NCBI GenBank assembly: GCA_945224895.1
Contig: CALYNW010000046.1
Span: 1 to 7,248, forward strand
Source: an uncultured Clostridia bacterium
GTDB lineage: Bacteria > Bacillota > Clostridia > Oscillospirales > Acutalibacteraceae
Length of the DNA: 7,248 nt
Reading direction: 5' to 3'
The notes beneath the pieces are model-generated. The model made no database searches. It was not told where the DNA came from and worked only from the letters and a program-made list of their open reading frames with translations. The translations under genes were made by a program, and so were the position numbers. This document shows positions 1 through 5,714 of this stretch, in pieces. Numbering within the stretch: position 1 is the stretch's first letter; the number at the start of each line of letters is the position of its first letter.

Positions 1-825
1 ATTGAAAATTACAAAACATCTATCCGCAATCTTGCAAAGGTAGGTGTTAAGGTTATATGCTACAACTTTATGCCTGTTTTTGACTGGACAAGAACTGATT
101 TATATATGCCTTTGCCTGACGGTTCAACCTGTCTTTGCTATGACGGTAAGCAGGTTGAGGGTAAATCTCCCGAGGATATGTTCAGAGAGATTGACGATAA
201 CTCAAACGGCTATGCTATGCCGGGCTGGGAAACCGAAAGAATGGGCGAAATCAAGGAGCTGTTTGAAAAATACAAGGGTGTTACTGCAGACGATCTTTGG
301 ACAAACCTTAAATATTTCCTTGAGGCAATTATGCCTGTTTGTGAGGAATGTGACGTTAAAATGGCAATTCACCCCGACGATCCGCCCTGGGGAATTTTCG
401 GTCTGCCGAGAATTATTACAGGCAAGGACGCTATTGTTAAGCTTCTTAATATGGTACCAAGCAAATATAACGGCATTACTCTTTGCACAGGCTCTTTAGG
501 TGCAAGTCCAAGCAACGATATGGTTGAAATCATCAAAGCCGCCGGCGACAGAATTTATTTTGCTCACCTGAGAAATGTTGCAATCAACGACAAGTGGTTT
601 AACGAAACTGCCCACGAAAGTGATGCAGGCTCACTTGATATGTATAAGATTGTCAAGGCGCTTCAGGAGGTTGGCTTTGACGGATATATTCGCCCTGCCC
701 ACGGCAGAATGATTTGGGGCGAGGTTGCACGTCCCGGCTACGGTCTTTTTGACAGAGCATTAGGCGTAAGCTATCTCAACGGCCTATGGGAGGCTGTTGA
801 AAAAAGCAGAAAGGAAAGTAAATAA
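1..825 (+). CDS. uxuA: Mannonate dehydratase UxuA, 5'-truncated by the window edge
   Basis: UxuA dehydrates D-mannonate to 2-keto-3-deoxygluconate in the cytoplasmic hexuronate pathway; the fold is a xylose-isomerase-like TIM barrel binding Mn2+. The frame is open from base 1, giving 274 visible residues; the usual length is about 350-390, so roughly the first 80 or more lie outside. Family signatures: YNFMPVFDWTRTDL near residues 21-34, AIHPDDPPWG with His124, LCTGSLGA with Cys162, FAHLRNV with His189, and RPGYGLFDRALG with Tyr247. These cover three of the four expected metal ligands and the conserved Tyr. The fourth ligand, Asp of the usual RPDHGR, is Ala here (codon GCC at 697-699, fragment residue 233), while the adjacent catalytic His is kept. 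An ATG at 70 exists but lies inside the conserved barrel, so it is not the start. The stop is 2 bp before the oxidoreductase, so they are co-transcribed. Family assignment is near certain; activity is in doubt because of the missing Asp. Confidence 0.93.
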   Translation: MENYKTSIRNLAKVGVKVICYNFMPVFDWTRTDLYMPLPDGSTCLCYDGKQVEGKSPEDMFREIDDNSNGYAMPGWETERMGEIKELFEKYKGVTADDLWTNLKYFLEAIMPVCEECDVKMAIHPDDPPWGIFGLPRIITGKDAIVKLLNMVPSKYNGITLCTGSLGASPSNDMVEIIKAAGDRIYFAHLRNVAINDKWFNETAHESDAGSLDMYKIVKALQEVGFDGYIRPAHGRMIWGEVARPGYGLFDRALGVSYLNGLWEAVEKSRKESK

Positions 826-827
826 CG

Positions 828-1679
828 ATGTTTAAGCACGATAATTTAAAAGGCAAGGTTGCAGTTGTTACAGGCGGCGGCGGTGTACTTTGTGCCGCAT
901 TTGCAAAGACATTGGCACAGCAGGGATGTAGGGTTGCAGTTCTTGACCTTAACGAGGCTGCGGCACAGGCTTGTGCCGACGAAATCAATGCCGAGGGCGG
1001 TGAGGCTATCGCAGTAGGCTGTAATGTTCTTGAGCTTGAATCAATGGAAAAGGCAAGAGAGGTTATCAACGAAAGGCTTGGCACCTGTGATATTCTTTTA
1101 AACGGTGCAGGCGGTAATAATCCTAAGGGTACTACAACTAAGGACACTCTTGAAAAAATCGACCTTGTTCAGAAGGACGAAAATATCAAGACTTTCTTTG
1201 ACCTTGACCCCAACGGAATCAGCTTTGTATTTAACCTTAATTTCTTGGGTACACTTATTCCCACTCAGGTATTTGCAAAGGATATGGCTGAAAAGCAAAA
1301 GGGCACAATCATTATGATTACATCAATGAATGCTTTTCGTCCCCTTACACGTATTCCTGCATACAGTGCCGCTAAAGCCGCTGTTAAGAATTTTACAGAG
1401 TGGATGGCTGTTCACTTTGCACCTCTGGGAATCCGTGTAAACGCAATCGCTCCCGGCTTCTTCTCAACAAAGCAGAACAAAACTCTCCTTTGGAATGAGG
1501 ACGGCTCTCCTACTGAGAGAACAGGAAAAATTCTTGCCGCTACTCCTATGGCTCGTTTCGGCGAGGCTGAGGAGCTTTCGGGAACATTGCTGTTCCTTTG
1601 TGACGAGGAATATTCAGGCTTTATCACAGGCGTAAATATCCCTGTTGACGGCGGCTTCAACGCTTATTCGGGAGTATAA
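828..1679 (+). CDS. uxuB: SDR-family D-mannonate oxidoreductase (fructuronate reductase)
   Basis: This is an NAD(P)-dependent short-chain dehydrogenase of 283 residues, a normal SDR length. By context it interconverts D-fructuronate and D-mannonate, feeding the dehydratase encoded just upstream. Visible motifs: nucleotide-binding beta-alpha-beta turn TGGGGVLC (15-22), acidic Asp40 after beta-2 (AVLDLN), NGAGG (92-96), helix Asn138 in FNLNFLGT, catalytic Ser166, Tyr179 and Lys183 (AYSAAK), and the APG turn at 208-210. The C-terminal half (SMNAFRPLTRIPAYSAAK, APGFFSTKQN, PVDGGFNAYSGV) matches the mannonate oxidoreductase branch as I remember it. The glycine motif departs from TGxxxGxG, with Val and Cys at the last two Gly positions. 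The start ATG lies 2 bp after the uxuA stop, with AGGAAAG at 812-817 inside the end of uxuA. The non-SDR UxuB of enterobacteria is a different family, so the symbol denotes function rather than homology. Confidence 0.85.
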   Translation: MFKHDNLKGKVAVVTGGGGVLCAAFAKTLAQQGCRVAVLDLNEAAAQACADEINAEGGEAIAVGCNVLELESMEKAREVINERLGTCDILLNGAGGNNPKGTTTKDTLEKIDLVQKDENIKTFFDLDPNGISFVFNLNFLGTLIPTQVFAKDMAEKQKGTIIMITSMNAFRPLTRIPAYSAAKAAVKNFTEWMAVHFAPLGIRVNAIAPGFFSTKQNKTLLWNEDGSPTERTGKILAATPMARFGEAEELSGTLLFLCDEEYSGFITGVNIPVDGGFNAYSGV

Positions 1680-1696
1680 CACTTAGAAATTTCACT

Positions 1697-1724
1697 TAAT
1701 GGAGGATAGCTTTATCCTCCATTA
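1697..1724 (+). terminator. Hairpin terminator after the uxu operon
   Basis: Bases 1697-1708 pair perfectly with 1713-1724 (12-bp stem, arm TAATGGAGGATA, loop GCTT) 17 bp after the oxidoreductase stop. The downstream tract (TTGTTAAATGCTAATTT) is T-rich but interrupted, so termination may be incomplete and some read-through into the methyltransferase gene is possible. The stem itself is seen directly; its use as a terminator is inferred. Confidence 0.65.
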
Positions 1725-1755
1725 TTGTTAAATGCTAATTTAATATGGAGATACT

Positions 1756-2529
1756 ATGCTACTCACCTGCCCTATTTGCAAGGAAAAACTGAATAAGTAT
1801 AATAACGCTCTGAAATGCTGTAACAACCACTCCTTTGACATATCAAGGGAGGGCTACGTCAATTTGCTGACCGGCTCAAAAAGCGGTGACAAAAAGGGTG
1901 ACAGCAAGGACTCCGCAAGGGCAAGACACAGTCTGCTTGCAAAGGGATATTACAGATGCCTAAAGGATTTTATTTCTTCAAGGCTAAAGGGCACAGTCCT
2001 TGACATCTGCTGCGGAGAGGGCTACTATGACGATTACGGCGGAGAATTTTACGGCTTTGACATAAGCAAGGAAATGGTGCGCCTTGCATCAAGGAGCCAC
2101 AGGGCGGAAAACTATAATTATTTTGTTGCAAACCTTTCTGCAATTCCCATTGAGGACGGCAGTATTGACACGGCAATTCATCTTTTTGCGCCCTTTAACG
2201 ATAAGGAATTTTCCCGAATTTTAAAGCCTGACGGCAGGCTTTATTCCGTAATACCGGGAGAAAATCATCTTATCGAGCTTAAGGAGGCGGTGTATGAGCA
2301 CCCATATAAAAATGACGAGAAACCGCCCGAGACAGATTTACTTACCCTAACTTCAAAAACAAAAATTACAGATAACGTGTTAATCAACAATGCTGATTTA
2401 AAGCTCCTTTTTTCAATGACGCCTTACTTTTACAGGACAAGCAACAGTGACAAGGCAAAGCTTGATAAAATTGAACAGTTAAATCTGACGGTGGATTTTG
2501 TAATTTTGGAATATACAGGAAAGGAATAA
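1756..2529 (+). CDS. rlmA: RlmA-family 23S rRNA (guanine-N1)-methyltransferase
   Basis: A cytoplasmic SAM-dependent methyltransferase of the RlmA family, which methylates N1 of a guanine in helix 35 of 23S rRNA (G745 in the Gram-negative RlmA-I type, G748 in the Gram-positive RlmA-II type). The 257 residues are close to the usual 270. It opens with a zinc finger, Cys5-x2-Cys8, Cys21 and His25, followed by the family block REGYVNLL (31-38) and a basic/Asp-rich linker ending in a KGYY turn. SAM motif I is VLDICCGEGYY (81-91) with Cys at a position often Gly; the motif II acidic residue is in YGFDIS (99-104). IAPF-like and MTPY-F-R segments (141-147, 221-227) are also typical. The start ATG has GGAG at 1747-1750, five bases upstream. 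The next gene follows after 3 bp. Which guanine is the target cannot be decided here; the Gram-positive context favours G748. Confidence 0.85.
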   Translation: MLLTCPICKEKLNKYNNALKCCNNHSFDISREGYVNLLTGSKSGDKKGDSKDSARARHSLLAKGYYRCLKDFISSRLKGTVLDICCGEGYYDDYGGEFYGFDISKEMVRLASRSHRAENYNYFVANLSAIPIEDGSIDTAIHLFAPFNDKEFSRILKPDGRLYSVIPGENHLIELKEAVYEHPYKNDEKPPETDLLTLTSKTKITDNVLINNADLKLLFSMTPYFYRTSNSDKAKLDKIEQLNLTVDFVILEYTGKE

Positions 2530-2532
2530 AAA

Positions 2533-2712
2533 ATGGAAAGCCTTTGCGAAAACTGCTGGTACAACGAATATGACGAGGAGGCAGAGGAAAGCTTTTGCTC
2601 CCTTGTGCTTGATGAGGACGAATATATAAAATTAATGCAGGACAAAAACAAAACCTGCCGTTATTTCCGTCCCTTCGGAAACGAATACGATATTGTCCAC
2701 AGGCAAATATAG
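2533..2712 (+). CDS. Small four-cysteine protein, probable DUF6472 family
   Basis: A 59-residue ORF beginning MESLCENCWYNEYDEE and ending in EYDIVHRQI. Cysteines at 5, 8, 22 and 42 give the pattern C-x2-C-x13-C-x19-C, consistent with a small zinc-binding fold. The central LDEDEYIKLM and the C-terminal CRYFRPF...EYDIV match what I recall of DUF6472, small proteins of unknown function from Oscillospiraceae. It is very acidic in its first half (residues 12-19). The ATG is 3 bp after the methyltransferase stop, with AGGAAAGGAA (2517-2526) inside the end of that gene as ribosome binding site, so the two are probably translated from one mRNA. No function is known; the link to the rRNA methyltransferase is by position only. 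The family name is from memory and unconfirmed. Confidence 0.82.
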   Translation: MESLCENCWYNEYDEEAEESFCSLVLDEDEYIKLMQDKNKTCRYFRPFGNEYDIVHRQI

Positions 2713-2713
2713 A

Positions 2714-2742
2714 TTGACATTAAAATTTTGCGGTGCTATCAT
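2714..2742 (+). promoter_or_regulatory. Sigma-A-type promoter for the secreted FN3 protein
   Basis: A perfect -35 box TTGACA (2714-2719) is followed by exactly 17 bp and a -10 box TATCAT (2737-2742, one mismatch to TATAAT). The predicted start of transcription is near 2749, giving a leader of about 22 nt before the ATG at 2771. The -35 begins one base after the stop of the preceding small gene. This makes the FN3 protein gene a separate transcription unit and excludes an in-frame upstream start at 2693. Confidence 0.75.
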
Positions 2743-2757
2743 TAATTTATCAATTCA

Positions 2758-2762
2758 AGAGG
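2758..2762 (+). promoter_or_regulatory. Ribosome binding site fixing the FN3 protein start
   Basis: AGAGG lies eight bases before ATG 2771. The first codons after this ATG give a classic signal peptide (MKKFLSFLL), whereas the in-frame start at 2693 would lie upstream of the promoter, inside the preceding gene, and would add 26 residues before the signal peptide. Confidence 0.7.
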
Positions 2763-2770
2763 TAATAAAA

Positions 2771-3814
2771 ATGAAAAAATTTCTATCTTTTTTATTAAGT
2801 GTAATTATGCTTGTCAGCTGCATTTCAATTTTCCCTTTTTCGGCAATGGCAAACACGAAAAAAACTGCTGCCGACATTTCATTAAATCAAACGGTAAGCA
2901 CCTATGTGGATTCTGTTACAAGGGAATACTGGCTGAAATTTGAGCCTGCCTACAGTGGCTTTTATGAATTTGTTTGCACCTCTCCTGTTTACAGCGGAAT
3001 GGTGCTTGGCAGTATTTTCGACGCCTCCGAGGAGGTTTTGATGATGACTGCCTCCACAGCAGGAAGCGGTGATTTCATAACTGCGGCAGAGCTTAACGCA
3101 GGAGACACATATTATTTTGTTCTTGAAACCGACGGCACCGTTTATTCCTCAAGCGTAACTGTCAGACCTCACTATCATTTATTTAATCAGGCGGAAAATT
3201 ATCCTGCAATTTATGACGCAAACGACAGCAGTAATAATACCGACGGTGCAAGCTATGTTTACTGTGCATATTGCAGTGAATATCTGACAAACGCAATATA
3301 TTACGCTCCTGCAAAAATAAGCGTAAAGACAAAAAAATTTACCTATACAGGAAAGGCAAAGACAAACACCGTCACCGTTACCGACAGGCTGGGAAATGTT
3401 ATCCCCTCAACAGAATACAAGGTAACATATAAAAATAACACAAAGCCGGGAACTGCAACGGTTTACGTCACCTTTAACAACGTCAATTACTCCGGCTCAA
3501 TGAAAGCAACCTTTTTGATTATCCCGAAAAAGGTAACACTCAGCTCTGTTAAATCGCCTAAGAAAAAACAGCTTAAAATAACTTGGAAAAAGGATACAAC
3601 AGTCAGCGGTTATCAGCTTCAGTATTCCACATCAAAAAAGTTTTATAAAAGCAAAACAAAGACCGTAACAGTCAGCAAAAAATCAACGTCAAAAACTATT
3701 TCAAAGCTTAAATCAAATAAAAAATATTATGTCCGTGTACGCTCATACAAAACCATAAACGGCAAAAAGGTTTACGGCTCATGGTCAAGCGTGAAATCAG
3801 TAAAAGTGAAATAA
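2771..3814 (+). CDS. Secreted modular protein with Ig-like and fibronectin III domains
   Basis: A 347-residue exported protein of unknown specific role. The N-terminus is a signal peptide: MKKF, a hydrophobic stretch to about residue 23, then SAMA with likely signal peptidase I cleavage after Ala27. Residues about 36-131 form a beta-rich domain (EYWLKFEPAYSGFYEF, AGDTYYFVLE) resembling pre-peptidase C-terminal-like sandwiches. Next is a short segment with His134, His136, Cys165 and Cys168 that could bind a metal. Residues about 183-250 are an Ig-like module of the kind TYTGKA...NNTKPGTATV...FNNVNYSGS, and 251-347 a lysine-rich fibronectin type III domain (ITWKKD, SGYQLQYSTSKKF, KYYVRVRSY, GSWSSVKSVKV). 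These modules are common on clostridial surface proteins and usually act as spacers or ligand-binding parts. No enzymatic domain, sortase motif, dockerin or SLH repeat is visible, so retention on the cell, if any, may rely on charge. It has its own promoter. Confidence 0.88.
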   Translation: MKKFLSFLLSVIMLVSCISIFPFSAMANTKKTAADISLNQTVSTYVDSVTREYWLKFEPAYSGFYEFVCTSPVYSGMVLGSIFDASEEVLMMTASTAGSGDFITAAELNAGDTYYFVLETDGTVYSSSVTVRPHYHLFNQAENYPAIYDANDSSNNTDGASYVYCAYCSEYLTNAIYYAPAKISVKTKKFTYTGKAKTNTVTVTDRLGNVIPSTEYKVTYKNNTKPGTATVYVTFNNVNYSGSMKATFLIIPKKVTLSSVKSPKKKQLKITWKKDTTVSGYQLQYSTSKKFYKSKTKTVTVSKKSTSKTISKLKSNKKYYVRVRSYKTINGKKVYGSWSSVKSVKVK

Positions 3815-3903
3815 CTTTTGATTAAATTAATTTTTTTGGAAATAATATATTCAAATAGCAAATTTTCATCATTTTATTGTTCTCGCTTTTGCAGATAATA
3901 TTA

Positions 3904-3924
3904 CTGCACGATAGGTGCAGGAGG
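3904..3924 (+). promoter_or_regulatory. Leader hairpin overlapping the ribosome binding site
   Basis: CTGCAC (3904-3909) pairs with GTGCAG (3915-3920) around the loop GATAG. The ribosome binding site AGGAGG (3919-3924) begins inside the 3' arm, eight bases before ATG 3933. Folding would cover the first two bases of the site and could reduce initiation, or act as a 5' stabilising stem. A GATAAT at 3894-3899 could be a -10 box that would place the hairpin at the very 5' end of the mRNA, but no good -35 is visible. The pairing is seen; regulation is inferred. Confidence 0.45.
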
Positions 3925-3932
3925 TATTATTT

Positions 3933-4109
3933 ATGAGAAAGAAAACAACAGCAAATGTTATGAAAATTATGGGCGCAACAATGGCTGTATGTTCAGCGGC
4001 GGCTCTTATGAGCTCAACAAAATCAAGCAGTATGAACGCCAAAAAGGCTGTTAAAAAAACTGCCGACAAGGTTGTTGAATTCGTAGACACAGTAGCGTCA
4101 TTTATGTAA
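3933..4109 (+). CDS. Small cationic protein with one hydrophobic segment, function unknown
   Basis: A 58-residue protein that I cannot assign to a named family. It starts with basic MRKKTT, has a hydrophobic stretch from about residue 9 to 26 (including GATMAVCSAAALM), a Ser-rich hinge (27-33), and a C-terminal part (36-58) of the form AKKAVKKTADKVVEFVDTV. In that part hydrophobic residues recur every three to four positions, as in an amphipathic helix. By count there are ten Lys/Arg against three Asp/Glu. It may be a membrane-anchored peptide or a short secreted one. The start is ATG 3933, behind a full AGGAGG; a GTG at 3915 in frame overlaps that site and is rejected. The strong ribosome binding site and the terminator just after the stop support a real gene. 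It stands alone, convergent with the deacetylase gene. Confidence 0.7.
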   Translation: MRKKTTANVMKIMGATMAVCSAAALMSSTKSSSMNAKKAVKKTADKVVEFVDTVASFM

Positions 4110-4111
4110 AG

Positions 4112-4151
4112 AAAAAAGAAAGACACTCAATAACGAGTGCCTTTCTTTTTT
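4112..4151. terminator. Bidirectional terminator between convergent units
   Basis: The arm AAAAAAGAAAG (4112-4122) pairs with CTTTCTTTTTT (4141-4151), and CACTC (4124-4128) with GAGTG (4135-4139). There is one A/C mismatch and a six-base loop (4129-4134). The stem ends in a run of six T on either strand, so it can stop transcription from the small + strand gene and from the - strand deacetylase gene. It overlaps the deacetylase stop codon (4152-4150). Confidence 0.9.
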
Positions 4152-5685
4152 AATCGTCTATATTTTCAAAAAAATCGTTTTTGTTTTTATCCTTTCCTAC
4201 TTTAGAATAAACAAGTCCGTATTTATTATTCGGATATTTTGTAACCTTTTTTGAGGTCATACTCCAGCTTCCGTGCTGTGAAATATGCTTGTCATATGCA
4301 ACGCAGGCAACCTGAAACGGAGTCTTTCCGTCAAGCTCGGCAGCAGATTCCTTCCAGCTCATGGTAACCTTGTTTTCACCGTAAAGATGAAGATAAACCT
4401 TTTTAACCTGCCATACACCATAATCCCTTGCGGAGCTCTTGTATTTGCTTTTATCGGAGGCAAGCTTTACTGCTTTTTGAATAATATATGAGGTTGTTTT
4501 GTGTGTGGGATGACCGTATTCACCGTTAATATCGTGGGTGACAATAACCTCAGGCTTGTATTTTCTGATTTTTTCAACAAGCCTTTCGAGAACATAATCC
4601 TCTCCGCCCCAAGCGTTTAAGGTTCCGTTGACACCGTCGTGATATCCTCCGGGGAAGTTCATAAATATGGGATATGTTGTGTTCCCCATAGACCATTGAC
4701 CTGCCAGAGCTTCTCTTATTCTCAGCCTGTCTCTGCCGGACATATAAACGGTGTAAACATTCTTACCCTTTACCTGCTGATAATAGGGAATTGTTCCACC
4801 GAAAAAGAGCAGCTCGTCATCTCTATGGGCAGATATTACCATAAGGTCACATTCATCCTCCTTTGGTGCCTGCCATCTTTCAACAGATACTCCCACCTTA
4901 TCCCTTTCATATACTCTGAGAGTGCATATACCGTTGTTTTCAGCTGTTTTCTTTAGGTTAATAACAACCTTAACGGCATCCTCGCTAAGCTCATAATATT
5001 TATTGAGCATATTATAGCCACTGTCTCCGTCATATTCATCAAGCAAATCTCCGTCAGAGGAATATGATTTTAAGGTATAATTATTCTCGACCTTATGCCA
5101 TTTAATAAGCATACCGTCGGCAATCCTATCATCAGGCAGGAAAATTGTCATTTTTCCACTGTTCCAAGACGTGTTTTCCGACGTATCCATAACGCTTTCT
5201 ACGCTACCTTTAGTGACCTTAATTTTACATTTTTTTGTTATGTGAACGGGCTCCTTGGCTTTTCCGAGGACGGTAAATTCTCTTTTAAGAGTTGTTTTAC
5301 CGCCTTTTTCACCATACAAAACAATTTTTAAGTCTTTAACCCCGCTTGAAAGCCTTGAGAAATTTATTTTATCAGCATAATCACTAAGACTGATTTTACT
5401 TGAAAAAGGCTCAGCGGTATAGGTCTGCTCCTTTTTAAAGCTGTTTTTATCTGTAACAATAAGCTTTATTTTTTTTATTTTTTCTATTTTTTCATCTGCC
5501 TTTATTGTTCCCTTGAGCTTAAAGCCTTCTCCCTTTTTCAGCACGGTAGGTCTTTTAAGACCGTCTGTTGTTACGGTAAAATCTCCGCTAAAGGCTTTTG
5601 CATAAGCATTTTCGGGATAAAAGACAGTGCTGAATGACGAAAACATAATAAATAGTGATAAAATAATTGATGTAATCTTTTTCAC
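4150..5685 (-). CDS. Secreted PIG-L (LmbE-like) family deacetylase with accessory beta domains
   Basis: A 511-residue exported protein. The signal peptide runs from MKKITSIILSLFIMF to AYA (27-29). A first accessory domain (about 39-140; GLKRPTVLKKGEGFKLKGTI) resembles a beta module I recall from secreted Ruminococcus proteins. A second (about 150-262; TSENTSWNSGKMTIFLP) resembles a discoidin/F5-8C-type carbohydrate-binding sandwich. The PIG-L domain starts near 279: AHRDDE at 286-291 corresponds to the zinc-binding AHPDDE, and HD-x5-GHPTH (384-395) supplies the distal His ligands. The family uses zinc to remove N-acetyl or similar acyl groups from GlcNAc-containing sugars and glycoconjugates; the substrate here is unknown. 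Pro to Arg inside AHPDDE is unusual, but His, both Asp and Glu are kept. The start is GTG at 5685-5683 behind AAAGGAGAA, 29 bp after the glycosidase stop, so it is the second gene of an operon. Confidence 0.88.
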   Translation of the reverse strand: MKKITSIILSLFIMFSSFSTVFYPENAYAKAFSGDFTVTTDGLKRPTVLKKGEGFKLKGTIKADEKIEKIKKIKLIVTDKNSFKKEQTYTAEPFSSKISLSDYADKINFSRLSSGVKDLKIVLYGEKGGKTTLKREFTVLGKAKEPVHITKKCKIKVTKGSVESVMDTSENTSWNSGKMTIFLPDDRIADGMLIKWHKVENNYTLKSYSSDGDLLDEYDGDSGYNMLNKYYELSEDAVKVVINLKKTAENNGICTLRVYERDKVGVSVERWQAPKEDECDLMVISAHRDDELLFFGGTIPYYQQVKGKNVYTVYMSGRDRLRIREALAGQWSMGNTTYPIFMNFPGGYHDGVNGTLNAWGGEDYVLERLVEKIRKYKPEVIVTHDINGEYGHPTHKTTSYIIQKAVKLASDKSKYKSSARDYGVWQVKKVYLHLYGENKVTMSWKESAAELDGKTPFQVACVAYDKHISQHGSWSMTSKKVTKYPNNKYGLVYSKVGKDKNKNDFFENIDD

Positions 5686-5691
5686 AATCGT

Positions 5692-5699
5692 TCTCCTTT
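5692..5699 (-). promoter_or_regulatory. Ribosome binding site supporting a GTG start of the deacetylase
   Basis: Read on the - strand, the sequence is AAGGAGAA. Its GGAG core is seven bases before GTG 5685-5683. The residues after GTG form the charged start of a signal peptide (KKITS), so this non-ATG codon is the right start. Confidence 0.75.
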
Positions 5700-5714
5700 A
5701 AAATACGTCTGCTG

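Noticed and set aside
44..499. Open + strand frame of 151 codons overlapping uxuA
   Set aside because: It lies in another frame across the conserved UxuA barrel motifs, its translation shows no family signature, and it has no independent start signal.
776..1147. Open - strand frame opposite the end of uxuA and the start of the oxidoreductase
   Set aside because: It is antisense to two well-supported genes, and its Ser/Ala/Pro-rich translation is typical of a shadow frame.
1725..1746. TTGTTA and TAATAT as a promoter for the methyltransferase gene
   Set aside because: The spacing is about 10 bp, and the second box runs into the ribosome binding site.
2693..2770. An N-terminal extension of the FN3 protein by 26 residues
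   Set aside because: It would start inside the preceding small gene and upstream of the promoter, and would put residues before a perfectly placed signal peptide.
2810..2821. LVSC as a lipoprotein lipobox in the FN3 protein
   Set aside because: The motif fits in form, but the hydrophobic core continues past Cys17 to a good signal peptidase I site (SAMA), so lipidation is the less likely reading.
3802..3837. Possible terminator after the FN3 protein gene
   Set aside because: AAAAGT/ACTTTT forms only a six-pair, nearly all A/T stem, and the T-run lies 11 bases further on; too weak to call.
3877..3901. TTGTTC and TAATAT as a promoter for the small cationic protein
   Set aside because: The spacing is only 13 bp, and the alternative GATAAT has no matching -35 box.
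3869..4126. Open - strand frame of 85 codons opposite the small cationic gene, as an antitoxin-like gene
   Set aside because: It has no ribosome binding site that I can see and mirrors the complement of the + strand gene and terminator; the + frame has AGGAGG and a proper end.
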